51,049 nucleotides of DNA from [Borrelia] turdi (lineage in GTDB: Bacteria > Spirochaetota > Spirochaetia > Borreliales > Borreliaceae). Positions 24,624 to 32,878 of the stretch are shown here, one piece after another. The stretch is from the NCBI RefSeq assembly GCF_008828755.2, contig NZ_QBLM01000003.1, forward strand, positions 1-51,049, in the 5' to 3' direction. The notes under the pieces were generated by a model. The model worked only from the letters and a program-made list of their open reading frames with translations, made no database searches and was not told the origin of the DNA. Every line of letters begins with the position of its first letter. Position 1 is the first letter of the stretch. Position numbers and translations under genes: made by a program.

Positions 24624-25236
24624 TAAAACCTCCCATAAAATAAGTCGCCATTATAGTTCATTTTCTATCATTCTCAAGGAATATAAAAAATCAATTTTAT
24701 TTTTTTTCTTTACTTTTTAAAAATAAAAAATATAAGCTCAAAAAGACCTTAAAACTCCAAATAAAGGTTAAGATTTTATTTGAAAAAATAAAAGAGAGAT
24801 ATATACTTGTTTATTGTTATAAATCAACAATTCATTGAAAACTTCTTTAAAACTACAAATAGGGCTTTAGGGCCCTATTTGTAGTTTTAAACCCAATAAT
24901 AAAATTAATACATTTTAAACTTTTTAGTTTTACTAAGTAGCCTGTTTTAATTATTTTTTCGACTATTTTTTTATTAAAACTTTTCATACTCTAAAGCACA
25001 TCTTTAAACCGTATGTTTTTCATATTTTTTTTAATAAAGAATACTTCTTGCTTTTTATTTAAAGCTTCAATAAAGCTTCAATTTCATTTTAATTAAACTG
25101 TAAACTTAAACAAACAAAAAGCAATACGCCTTTTAAGGTATTTAATAAAAGCATACAATTTATTTTAAATAATATATTGAAATATTTTTTGCTATAAATT
25201 AAATTATTTATTGAAAATAAAAAAAGGAAAAATGAT
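24624..25236. other. Intergenic region between BBA36-like and oppA5
   Basis: Divergent promoters: the BBA36-like gene reads left and oppA5 reads right. In the middle lies a strong hairpin (24847-24890, 19-base perfect arms). No protein gene is seen. The 200 bases before oppA5 are over 75% A/T and probably hold its promoter (AAATTAAATTATTTATTG area). Confidence 0.5.
24847..24890. terminator. Strong 19-bp hairpin
   Basis: Perfect arms 24847-24865 and 24872-24890 with a six-base loop; core AATAGGGC with GCCCTATT, flanked by A-run and T-run. It could terminate on either strand. It lies between divergent genes, where no terminator is expected, so it may end a short unannotated transcript. Confidence 0.7.
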
Positions 25237-26823
25237 ATGAAAACAAAAAAATTATTACTTTTGGTGATGCTCATTATAGTTATAATCTCTTGCACAATTT
25301 CTAAAGCAAAAGACGATCTTGTCTTTGGAATTGGAATTGGAAACGAACCAACATCGCTTGATCCACAATTTTGCAGTGACAAATTGAGCAATTTAATTAT
25401 AAATGAGCTATTTATTGGGCTTTTAAGAGGTGACCCTAAAACGGGCGGATACAGACCCGGACTTGCTAAAAATTGGGAAATTTCCCAGGACAACACTTGC
25501 TATATATTCCATTTAAGAGATGACATTTATTGGAGCGATGGTGTTAAAATAACGGCAGACACCATTAAAAACTCATACATACTAGCCTTAGAAACTGAAG
25601 CGAATATACCGGGCATTAACTTATTAACATCAAAAATAAAAAATGCAAAAGAATTCCACACAACAAAATTAAATGCAGAAGAAGTTGGAATAAGGGTAAT
25701 TAATGAAAAAACTTTAGAAATAACTCTTTCTCAACCAACAATATATTTTCTTGATATGCTTACAAACCCGATATTTATACCTATCCCTACTCACGTTGTT
25801 AAAAAGTTTGGAAATAAATGGACAAGCCCAGAAAATATGGTTACAAGCGGGCCTTTTAAACTAAAAAGAAGAACTTTAAACGAAGAAATATCCCTTGAGA
25901 AGAATAAATATTTTTATGATGCTAAAAACGTTGCTATTAACGAGCTTACATTTGTTACTGTAAACGACGCCCGCAGAATTTACAGCATGTATGAGCATGA
26001 CGAAATAGACGCTATTTTTAACAGCATCCCCTTAAACCTTATTAATGAGCTTATCTTAAGAGAAGACTTTTATTCAACTGACATTAATCAAATTGGGCTT
26101 TTATCATTAAACACAAACATTAAACCTCTTAACAATAAAAAAGTAAGAGAAGCATTGACTCTTGCGGTTGACAGAGAAACATTGGCCTACAGAGTGCTTG
26201 ATAATAACTTTAAAGCAACAAGAAAAGTAAGTCCTAATATTAACAATTATAATTACGGGAAAAAATTAAAACTATACAACCCGCGAAAAGCAGAAAAACT
26301 TTTAACCGAAGCTGGATATCCGGACGGGAAAGGATTTCCAATTCTTACAATAAAATACAATAAAAACGACCTTGAAAAAGAAGTTGCCAGTTTTATTCAA
26401 AGCCAATGGAAAAAAGTCTTAAATATTGATGTAGAAATTGAACCTGACACATGGAATAATCACATATCAAACATTCTAAAAGGACAGTATGAGATCTCAG
26501 TAAGGTCCTGGCAAGGAGATTATTTAGATCCCATGGCATTCTTTAATATATTTGAAACTAAAAACGCACATCTTTCATCTTATGGATATTCAAATCCAGA
26601 CTTTGACGAACTGATATTAAAATCTGAGATTGAACCGAATGAAAAAATAAGATTAGAACTATTTAAAAAGGCTGAAGAAATAATCATTGAAATTGATTAT
26701 CCAATAATCCCATTATACAGCGTTGCGGGAAACTATCTTTTCAGAAATGATAAATGGACGGGGTGGAGCACAAACAGCTCAGAAAGATTTGCCTTATCAG
26801 ATATAAAACCTTTAGAAGAATAA
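25237..26823 (+). CDS. oppA5: Oligopeptide ABC transporter substrate-binding lipoprotein OppA5 (BBA34)
   Basis: 528 residues, full length for OppA. Signal peptide with lipobox VIISC (Cys19). Typical SBP family 5 features: GNEPTSLDPQFC at the start of the mature domain, GLAKNWEISQDNTCYIFHLRDDIYWSDG, the central VREALTLAVDRETL and YPDGKGFPILTIKYN, and the C-terminal EIDYPIIPLYSVAGNYL. It binds peptides on the periplasmic side and delivers them to the chromosomally encoded Opp permease; no permease or ATPase genes are nearby. In B31 it is the plasmid copy with its own promoter, induced in the host. Preceded by AAAAAGGA, followed by a strong terminator. Confidence 0.96.
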   Translation: MKTKKLLLLVMLIIVIISCTISKAKDDLVFGIGIGNEPTSLDPQFCSDKLSNLIINELFIGLLRGDPKTGGYRPGLAKNWEISQDNTCYIFHLRDDIYWSDGVKITADTIKNSYILALETEANIPGINLLTSKIKNAKEFHTTKLNAEEVGIRVINEKTLEITLSQPTIYFLDMLTNPIFIPIPTHVVKKFGNKWTSPENMVTSGPFKLKRRTLNEEISLEKNKYFYDAKNVAINELTFVTVNDARRIYSMYEHDEIDAIFNSIPLNLINELILREDFYSTDINQIGLLSLNTNIKPLNNKKVREALTLAVDRETLAYRVLDNNFKATRKVSPNINNYNYGKKLKLYNPRKAEKLLTEAGYPDGKGFPILTIKYNKNDLEKEVASFIQSQWKKVLNIDVEIEPDTWNNHISNILKGQYEISVRSWQGDYLDPMAFFNIFETKNAHLSSYGYSNPDFDELILKSEIEPNEKIRLELFKKAEEIIIEIDYPIIPLYSVAGNYLFRNDKWTGWSTNSSERFALSDIKPLEE

Positions 26824-26830
26824 ATGATTT

Positions 26831-26871
26831 TTTTTAAAAATAGAGTCGGAAAATGACTCTATTTTTAAAAA
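26831..26871 (+). terminator. oppA5 terminator
   Basis: Perfect 17-base arms (26831-26847 and 26855-26871) with core AATAGAGTC and GACTCTATT, seven-base loop, then a T-run within ten bases. It starts 8 bases after the stop codon. Confidence 0.92.
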
Positions 26872-26974
26872 ACTTTTTTTAAAAAATATAAATTAATAAA
26901 ATTTATTTTTATAAATCTTCTCTTTTTTTTAAAAAAAAGAATCCTTTAAAGACATAATAATACTAAATTAAAGA

Positions 26975-27517
26975 TTATTTTTGCATTAGTGATAAAGAAC
27001 TCTCTTTTAAAAGAGCTAAATCCTTTAAAACCTTGTCAAAGTCAATACTGTTACTAAGAATGTAATTACATATTTCTCTTAATTTTTCATCTATATCTGA
27101 ATATTTTTGATTTAAAAGCCGTAATTCTGGCTGTGGATCAAGAACAGCATAATTGCCGCCACTTAACACACTAAGCCTGCTTAAGCTATTGCTACTTTTT
27201 TCCATTAAGCCATACTGTATTTTTAAAATCTCCAATATTTTGTTTAAAAGATTAATTTTTTGTTCGCTAGATTCGCTAAAGAAATTGCTAACTTTAATCT
27301 CATTATAATTAGAGATTCTAGAACTTATTTTATCAGTAAGACTTTTAAATTTTCTTTGAATTTTTAAAATAGCGCTTTCCCTTTCGGCTAAAGAAAGTTT
27401 AGTAAAATTTAAATCATATTTATTAAGGTTACCTTTATTCATACTACTAGAAAAATCATTTAAATAACAAGAACTTACAAATATTCCTAATATATACACA
27501 TAAATATATCTCTTCAT
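26975..27517 (-). CDS. Collagen-binding lipoprotein BBA33-like
   Basis: 180 residues; ATG after TAGGAG. Signal peptide MKRYIYVYILGIFVSSC (Cys17). Mature protein is helical with heptad-like stretches (ERESAILKIQRKFKSLTDKIS and EQKINLLNKILEILKIQYG). BBA33 of B31 was reported to bind collagen and to be needed for mammalian infection; I transfer that by homology and gene position beside oppA5. Convergent with oppA5, single-gene unit. Confidence 0.85.
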   Translation of the reverse strand: MKRYIYVYILGIFVSSCYLNDFSSSMNKGNLNKYDLNFTKLSLAERESAILKIQRKFKSLTDKISSRISNYNEIKVSNFFSESSEQKINLLNKILEILKIQYGLMEKSSNSLSRLSVLSGGNYAVLDPQPELRLLNQKYSDIDEKLREICNYILSNSIDFDKVLKDLALLKESSLSLMQK

Positions 27518-27693
27518 GTATATTCTCCTAATTAAAATTTAATTTATTTCAAAAACTACAAAATATTTTAAATAGCTGATAAACATACATCTTTTACATA
27601 AATCCACCAATCAACTTAAATATATTACTTAATATTAAAATTACTTTAAATTTTTAAAAAGATTAATTTTTTATATTTACCTATCTATTTAAT

Positions 27694-27888
27694 TTAAGTC
27701 CTTCTGTTTCTACGATATCGCTCTCTAGCTCTTAATTTAAGTTTTTCCCTATTCTTCTGATAATACTCTCTGTTATAATTAGAGGTCCTCTTCTTATTGT
27801 GGGACAATAAATCTTTATTGCTCTGTTTATTAACAGAACTACAACCAAAAAGCAATATTAAAAAAAAAAGAAAAAAGGCTATTCTCAT
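27694..27888 (-). CDS. Small basic lipoprotein, BBA32-like
   Basis: 64 residues; ATG after AAGGAG. Signal peptide with lipobox LLFGC (Cys16). The mature peptide is about 48 residues, very basic in its second half (REKLKLRARERYRRNRRT), an unusual composition in a lipoprotein and one that would bind nucleic acid, heparin or acidic lipid. The gene lies 59 bases downstream of the end of a degraded lipoprotein gene on the same strand. Function unknown. Confidence 0.8.
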   Translation of the reverse strand: MRIAFFLFFLILLFGCSSVNKQSNKDLLSHNKKRTSNYNREYYQKNREKLKLRARERYRRNRRT

Positions 27889-27946
27889 ATTTCTCTCTCC
27901 TTGAAATACATTTGAATAGATAAAGCCCTGAATGGTCTTTTATTAT

Positions 27947-28465
27947 TTAAAAATTCTTAAATAATACATTTTTACAATAAACTTGTTCAAAATTTCTTAA
28001 AATTAAATAAATTCCGCTACACAGACATTTAGAGTCAATAAGCGTATTCAATTCGTATACTAATTTTTCAAAATCCTTTTTTGTGTAATTAAACTATTTA
28101 AGCCTAGATTCAAAATCACTTTTTTAAGCATCTACTAAATTAGCACTTTTATTTTCTGATTCTTAAAGTTCTGCTTCTTTAAATTTTATATATTCAAATC
28201 CAGACGAAAATAACTACAAAATAGCATCTCTTTTATAATCGCCAAATTGCTTAAAATATTTATCAACTCTAGCTATTTTTTCAGCATCACCACCAAGCTG
28301 GCCTTTAGTAGTATTTAAGGCTTTTAACCTTTATTAGTCTGTAAAATCTAATTTTATTCCATTATTACCCTCTAATTTTTTTTTCTCTTCATCTCCTAAA
28401 AGGCATTAAAGCTAAACAGAAAAATTAAAGATGAAAAGAAATACATAAAAAAATCTGTTTATCAT
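27947..28465 (-). pseudogene. Lipoprotein pseudogene with eight in-frame stops and no frameshift
   Basis: Beginning with ATG at 28465 (preceded by AAAGGA), one frame runs 173 codons to a TAA. It encodes MINRFFYVFLFIFNFSV, then a lipobox-like V-stop-L-stop-C, GDEEKKKLEGNNGIKLDF, NTTKGQLGGDAEKIARVDKY, FESRLK, DFEKLVYELNTLIDSKC and so on. Stops fall at eight places (three TAG, five TAA) but the frame never shifts. Two of them sit in the lipobox, where TTG and TCA would restore LLSC. The protein was a helical surface-type lipoprotein of about 172 residues; I recognise no close family. The remaining flanks up to 28764 contain no other gene that I can see. Confidence 0.75.
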
Positions 28466-28764
28466 TGCAATTCCTTTAAAATAAAAATTTATAAAAATTC
28501 AATTATAAACCATATCCATAAAATTTCACAAAAAATTAAATTAAAAAAATAATTTTTCAAAACTTTTAAGAGATTGAATCTTGGCCTTTTTATTATTTAT
28601 AAAAAATTAAATTTATTAAAAACATCTCAATTGCTTTAAATTTATTAAATCTCAACTTGGCTTAAAGCAAGGCAAATCTTAATCAAGATTAACACAAGAA
28701 ATAAAAAATTTTAAAATAAAGTTTAATCAAAAAATTAAATTAATAACTAAAAACTTAGATTAAA
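28466..28764. other. AT-rich gap between lipoprotein pseudogene and terminase
   Basis: No open frame, hairpin or repeat of note was seen over about 300 bases, apart from ordinary A/T runs. It probably contains the promoter of the pseudogene, whose start lies at its left edge. Confidence 0.4.
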
Positions 28765-30117
28765 TTATAAATATTTAAACTTACCAAAATGAAATAATTT
28801 TTCCTTATAATTTAATGTTAAAAGAAGATAAGCGTTTGCAAGAGAATCAAGTGCATCATCTTTTGTTTTGCCGTCTCCTTTGTAGTTGTAAATATCAGCT
28901 ACTACATTTTTACTTATTATTTTTAAAAACTCTATTTTCCGGCTTTCAAACAAAGGAATTAAAGCACATATTCTTTTGAATTTATTGCTCAAGGGTTTTA
29001 TTGGCGCAACTTTAAAATAGTTAATACTCTTATTTCTTAGAAAAAGAATTGTTTTAGTTAAAATTCCATCTCCTTTAGTACTATCTCTTTCCTCAATATA
29101 AACAGTATTTACATTAAAATTCTCTATTAAAACTTGAATAGAGCCAAGCATTAAGCTATCACTTACTGGTTTTTGGTCCTGATAAATATATACATAAAAT
29201 TTCTCAAAAGCGCGCTCTAAAACACAAATAGCTGTATTGTCTCCACCTACTGAGAATGCAGGATCAATGTACATTATTGGGCTTTTAAATTCATAATCTT
29301 GATTAAAAATTATCTCATTAAACAATGAAGATTCATTTAAAATCCACTCCCCATAAAGCACACGAGCCTTATATGCGGGAAAATGTTTGTAAAGCTTTTC
29401 TTGAGTTGAAATAAAATCTGCTGAATTTAAAGGGTTGTCATAGGTTGTAAAATTATATGTTTTAAAAACGTCTTTATTCTCAATATAATCTGTTTTAAAA
29501 AAATGAGCTGGACTTTCAGGATTTGTATCAAAAATAATAATTGCTTTACCTTTTCTAAGTCTTTTTATTACCTCAAGCAAAGTTTCTTTATGTATTACGG
29601 TTGCTTCATTTACATAAATTATAGCACTATTGCCTCCTCGAATCTTAGAAAAAGCATCTCTGTTTTTACCACCATAAATATTAAGCTCAAGCCCTGCTAT
29701 TTTACAAAAAGATTGTCCACTTTTCTTTTTCTGATAATCAATCCCTAAAAACCCACAAATCTTTTCTATTTGCCTCATGGTATTTGTCATTAACAAACCA
29801 ATAGAATTGCCTATAATAAAATTATTAGTATCTCGCTCATAAAAAGATTTGTTTTCAATAAGTTTTTTAACAAGCAAATATGAGGCTAAAAACGTCTTAC
29901 CACTTGCAATCCCACCACTAAGTATTACTTTTGAATAATCATGACTTTCTATGTCAAAAAGCACTTCCTTTTGCTTAGTGGTTAAATATTTGTTTTCAAA
30001 ATCTTCAAAACAAATATTAGTTGACTTTGGCTTAATATAATCTAAAATGTTAATATTCAACCTATTTTTAAACTTTTTTTGAAGATTAAGAAATATTAAA
30101 GATTTTAAGAATTTCAA
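28765..30117 (-). CDS. Phage terminase large subunit (BBA31)
   Basis: 450 residues, the usual length. ATPase domain: Walker A GGIASGKT at residues 68-75, Walker B-like IIYVNEA near 166-172 (Asn where Asp is usual, Glu kept as the catalytic carboxylate), and a coupling motif FDTNPES near 196-202. Nuclease (RNase H-like) domain: YIDPAFSVGGDNTA near 283-296, TVYIEERD near 338-345, and DDALDSLANAYLL near 420-432, supplying the acidic metal-binding residues. It cuts and packages concatemeric or linear phage DNA into heads. Transcribed with the small subunit (3 bases upstream). All catalytic positions look intact. Confidence 0.92.
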   Translation of the reverse strand: MKFLKSLIFLNLQKKFKNRLNINILDYIKPKSTNICFEDFENKYLTTKQKEVLFDIESHDYSKVILSGGIASGKTFLASYLLVKKLIENKSFYERDTNNFIIGNSIGLLMTNTMRQIEKICGFLGIDYQKKKSGQSFCKIAGLELNIYGGKNRDAFSKIRGGNSAIIYVNEATVIHKETLLEVIKRLRKGKAIIIFDTNPESPAHFFKTDYIENKDVFKTYNFTTYDNPLNSADFISTQEKLYKHFPAYKARVLYGEWILNESSLFNEIIFNQDYEFKSPIMYIDPAFSVGGDNTAICVLERAFEKFYVYIYQDQKPVSDSLMLGSIQVLIENFNVNTVYIEERDSTKGDGILTKTILFLRNKSINYFKVAPIKPLSNKFKRICALIPLFESRKIEFLKIISKNVVADIYNYKGDGKTKDDALDSLANAYLLLTLNYKEKLFHFGKFKYL

Positions 30118-30120
30118 ATT

Positions 30121-30714
30121 TTACTCCAATTTTAAATTCTTACTACTTAAAACCGATTTAAGCTTAACAAGAATATCATAATCTTCTCTCATACAAATAT
30201 TAATAAGCTTTTTTTCAAGATCTTCTCTTTCTTTAATTTTAGCAGCAAGCTCTATTTCAAGGCTTTCATTTCCCTTGTAACCTCTTTTTTTGTTGCTGTC
30301 AATCTTGAGTTGAAGCTTGCTAATTTTTAAATCTAAGATTAATATATCTTTTTTTATTGATTTTAAACTGAGATTTTTATATCTACAATGAGAATCAATA
30401 AAAGAACAAGCTATCTCGTAAAATAATCTTTCAGTCTCGTTTTTGGCATTTTCTAAATCAAAAGCCTTTTTTGTGGCAATTAGTACTAATTGATTTAAAT
30501 TATCCTCATTAAAAGATGTTCTAGAAATATTTTCTACTGCTAAGTCCATAGGAAAAGGGGTCTTTTTACAACCAGAATCATTAGATTTAAAGTATTTGTT
30601 TCGCGCTTTTGCTACAAAAGATTCACCAACACCTAAAATTTGAGCAATATCTAAATCTTCTAAACCTTTTTTAAATAAAAAAATATATTCTTCTTTTCTA
30701 TTTTTAAATATCAT
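30121..30714 (-). CDS. Terminase small subunit candidate (DUF603-like, BBA30)
   Basis: 197 residues. A helix-turn-helix lies near residues 16-40 (GLEDLDIAQILGVGESFVAKA), followed by two long charged helices (LKSIKKDILILDLKISKLQ and ELAAKIKEREDLEKKL), the DNA-binding plus oligomerisation layout of small terminases. Directly upstream of the large subunit. No ribosome-binding site precedes ATG 30714; a promoter-like pair (TTGAGT, 17 bases, TAAAAT) ends six bases before it, as at the portal gene, and the first 14 bases of the two genes are the same. Confidence 0.75.
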   Translation of the reverse strand: MIFKNRKEEYIFLFKKGLEDLDIAQILGVGESFVAKARNKYFKSNDSGCKKTPFPMDLAVENISRTSFNEDNLNQLVLIATKKAFDLENAKNETERLFYEIACSFIDSHCRYKNLSLKSIKKDILILDLKISKLQLKIDSNKKRGYKGNESLEIELAAKIKEREDLEKKLINICMREDYDILVKLKSVLSSKNLKLE

Positions 30715-30720
30715 TATTTT

Positions 30721-30749
30721 ATTTTAATTAAGTTTTTTTAAAAACTCAA
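30721..30749 (-). promoter_or_regulatory. Promoter of the terminase operon, leaderless candidate
   Basis: Minus-strand TTGAGT (30744-30749) and TAAAAT (30721-30726), 17 bases apart; the -10 ends six bases before the ATG, so the message would start on or next to the start codon. Confidence 0.5.
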
Positions 30750-30840
30750 GAAAAATTAAATGTTTTTTATTGTGAATAATTAATTTAAAGAGATATATTT
30801 TTAAATAGAACAAAATTAATAAATGGTAAAGGAGAAAGAA

Positions 30841-31137
30841 ATGTTTAAAGTAAAATATGTTTTGCTACCAGCACTAATTTTATCCTGTAATATGGACAGC
30901 AAGGGATTTACCAAAGATCAGGAAACAAAAATCAGAGAAATAGTTGTTACCGAACAAAATGAAGCATTAAAAAAATTAATAGAAGCTGCCGGTAACAATA
31001 CATCTAATGAAAGTTTACTAGACATAATAATTAAAGGAAAAAATAAAATAGTTTCTGGAGCACACAAAACAGAAGCATTTTTTAAAGGTTTAAAAGATGC
31101 TGTTATGCCTTCTAAACCTGCTACTTCTTCTCCTTAA
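30841..31137 (+). CDS. Small lipoprotein of unknown family
   Basis: 98 residues from ATG at 30841; an in-frame ATG at 30823 would overlap the AAAGGAGA ribosome-binding site. Signal peptide MFKVKYVLLPALILSC (Cys16). The mature protein has a helix (TKIREIVVTEQNEALKKLIEAAG) and a Pro/Ser/Thr-rich end (MPSKPATSSP). Divergent from the terminase operon, with a separate strong terminator. I do not recall a B31 equivalent, although B31 has small hypothetical genes in this stretch. Function unknown. Confidence 0.78.
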   Translation: MFKVKYVLLPALILSCNMDSKGFTKDQETKIREIVVTEQNEALKKLIEAAGNNTSNESLLDIIIKGKNKIVSGAHKTEAFFKGLKDAVMPSKPATSSP

Positions 31138-31536
31138 GAGTAAGTAGTCAAAATAGTCAAAATAGTCAAAAGAGAAGCCAATAAATTGCGGGAGCATGGC
31201 TTCTCTTTTGCTTTTAAGATCTAAAAGAATTTAGATCTTTAATCTAATTTATAAAATAACCAATTTACAAAACTTTGACAAACTGGTATTGAATCTTAAG
31301 ATCAAAAGCTAGCTTATAGCTTCCAAATAATATTATTGCTATATTTACATAAAACAAATTTATGTACCCCAATAAAACTCAAAATAATCGGGTATTAAAA
31401 ATAAAAATTTTAAAATTCGGTGAAAATTCAAAAATTATGCTAGCTTTATTGACTAACTTATTTTATTTTATTTCCAATAAAATGGGCTAAAATTTAGATT
31501 TAAAATTAATTACTCTTTTAGTATGGAGGTAACAAA
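31138..31536. other. Intergenic region before dbpB with terminator and regulatory sequence
   Basis: A 9-base unit (TAGTCAAAA) is repeated three times at 31145-31171, immediately before a terminator (31168-31209). The dbpBA promoter area (31440-31530) contains a short inverted repeat, TTTATTTCCAATAAA, near 31470; inverted repeats upstream of dbpBA have been reported to affect its expression in B31. No gene is seen in between. Confidence 0.6.
31168..31209 (+). terminator. Terminator after the small lipoprotein
   Basis: Twelve-base perfect arms AAAAGAGAAGCC (31168-31179) and GGCTTCTCTTTT (31198-31209) with an 18-base loop. A triple nine-base repeat leads into the left arm. Confidence 0.82.
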
Positions 31537-32091
31537 ATGAAAAAATTTAATTTAATAATTGTATCTTTGTTTATTGTTCTGTTTGTAGCCTGTAATTTTG
31601 GATTAACAGGAAAAGTAAAGGCAGTGCTTGAATCGTCTTCTGCAGATGTAAAAAGCAAAATTTCACAAATAAAAGAAGAAGCTGCCAAAAAAGGTGTAAA
31701 TTTTGTAGCTTTTACAGATACTGCAACCGGCTCTAAAGTGACATCTGGGGGATTGGCTTTAAGAGAAGCAAAAGTACAAGCCATTGGCGAAGTAAAAAAG
31801 TTCCTCAAGATAATAGAAGAAGAAGCTTTAAAGCTTAAAGGACATGGGAATAGCAGTCAATTCTTGGCTATGTTTAACTTAATGCTTGAAGTTACAGCGT
31901 CATTAGATGCAATTGGAATAAAAGGCGTAAAAACCTATATTTTAGAGGAAGCTGAATGTAGCCCTGTAAACACAGCTGACAGATTGGTTGAGGTTAAAGC
32001 TAAAATAGAAAATAAACTAGAAGGCGTCAAGAAAAGACAAAAACTTGACGATGGGGATAAAAAAATAAATAAAAGCAAGAATAAAAAATAA
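31537..32091 (+). CDS. dbpB: Decorin-binding protein B (BBA25)
   Basis: 184 residues; ATG after GGAGG. Signal peptide with lipobox VACN (Cys20). The helical-bundle domain contains SGGLALREAKVQAIGEVKK and LKIIEEEALKLKGHGNSSQF, nearly identical to B31 DbpB, and ends in a Lys-rich tail (DDGDKKINKSKNKK). DbpB is a surface adhesin for decorin and glycosaminoglycans, active in the mammal and RpoS dependent in B31. It is the first gene of the dbpBA operon; 130 bases with a hairpin separate it from dbpA. Confidence 0.95.
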   Translation: MKKFNLIIVSLFIVLFVACNFGLTGKVKAVLESSSADVKSKISQIKEEAAKKGVNFVAFTDTATGSKVTSGGLALREAKVQAIGEVKKFLKIIEEEALKLKGHGNSSQFLAMFNLMLEVTASLDAIGIKGVKTYILEEAECSPVNTADRLVEVKAKIENKLEGVKKRQKLDDGDKKINKSKNKK

Positions 32092-32097
32092 ATCTAA

Positions 32098-32170
32098 TAT
32101 TGTAATTAGAATTAGCTAAAGAATTGACTAAAAATAAAATTTTAGCTAGTCCTAATATTTACAATTTAAT
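32098..32170 (+). promoter_or_regulatory. Imperfect hairpin in the dbpB-dbpA intergenic region
   Basis: An arm beginning ATATTGTAATTAG and continuing to TTAGCTAAA pairs with TTTAGCTA to CCTAATATTTACAAT with a few mismatches. No T-run, so it may set the relative amounts of the two messages by partial termination or RNA stability. Confidence 0.5.
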
Positions 32171-32221
32171 ATTTATTTACTGCTTTTATTTAAACTTAAA
32201 ATCAAAAAAAGAGGATATCAT

Positions 32222-32785
32222 ATGAATAAATATAATAAAATTTTACTTAAACTAACTTTATTTGCTAGCCTGTTTACAGCATGTGGTTTAACAGGAGAAA
32301 CTAAAATTAGATTAGAATCATCAGTTAAAAAAATTAAAGATGAAATAGATAAACTTAAAGCTGCTGCTAAAGGCAAAGGTGTGAATTTTGATGCTTTTAC
32401 AAATAAACAAACAGGTAGTAAGGTCTCAGGAAGCCCTGAATTCATACTTGAAGCGAAAATAAAAGCTACTGAGGTGGCAGAAGGATTCGTAACAGCAATA
32501 AAAGAAGAGGCTTTAAAGCTTAAAGGAAGCGGTAGTGGTACATTCTCGGCAATGTATGATTTAATGGTTGATGTCTCAAAGACGCTAGAAGAAATTGGAA
32601 TACAAGCCATGACGGCAACAGTCTCAAAGGCAGCTGAAAAAACTCCTGCAACCACAGCTGAAGGGGTGATTACAATTGCAGAAGAAATGAGCAAAAAATT
32701 ACAAAATGTTAATAAGAAAAATAAAGAGGCTCTTAAGAAAAAAAAGGAAAATAGTGCCGCTGCTGCTACTGCTAAAACTAAATAA
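32222..32785 (+). CDS. dbpA: Decorin-binding protein A (BBA24)
   Basis: 187 residues. Signal with lipobox LFTACG (Cys24). Motifs shared with B31 DbpA: GLTGETKIRLESS, KGKGVNFDAFTNKQTGS, EAKIKATEVAE, and the helical KLKGSGSGTFSAMYDLM; the end is Lys/Ala-rich (KKKKENSAAAATAKTK). DbpA binds decorin and dermatan sulfate through basic patches formed by its helical bundle and flexible linker; the residues vary between species and affect tissue tropism. ATG at 32222 after AGAGGAT. Second gene of the operon, ended by a hairpin at 32815-32848. Confidence 0.95.
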   Translation: MNKYNKILLKLTLFASLFTACGLTGETKIRLESSVKKIKDEIDKLKAAAKGKGVNFDAFTNKQTGSKVSGSPEFILEAKIKATEVAEGFVTAIKEEALKLKGSGSGTFSAMYDLMVDVSKTLEEIGIQAMTATVSKAAEKTPATTAEGVITIAEEMSKKLQNVNKKNKEALKKKKENSAAAATAKTK

Positions 32786-32814
32786 ACATTTTTATACCTA
32801 ATTAAAACAATGTA

Positions 32815-32848
32815 CCAAGCAACTTAAAACCAGTTTTGGGTTGCTTGG
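32815..32848 (+). terminator. dbpBA terminator
   Basis: Stem CCAAGCAAC with GTTGCTTGG, extended by A/T pairs, 30 bases after the dbpA stop codon. It lies between convergent genes and may serve both. Confidence 0.75.
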
Positions 32849-32878
32849 CCTTATTAGGCTAATGTAATTTGGCAAACA

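Noticed and set aside
27947..28465. Genetic code change (TAA/TAG as Gln) as explanation of the stop-rich frame
   Set aside because: All neighbouring genes use TAA and TAG as normal stops, and two of the stops fall at lipobox positions where Leu and Ser, not Gln, are expected.
31518..32694. Minus-strand frames opposite dbpB and dbpA
   Set aside because: Antisense shadows of the Lys/Glu/Ala-rich Dbp genes with no start signals.
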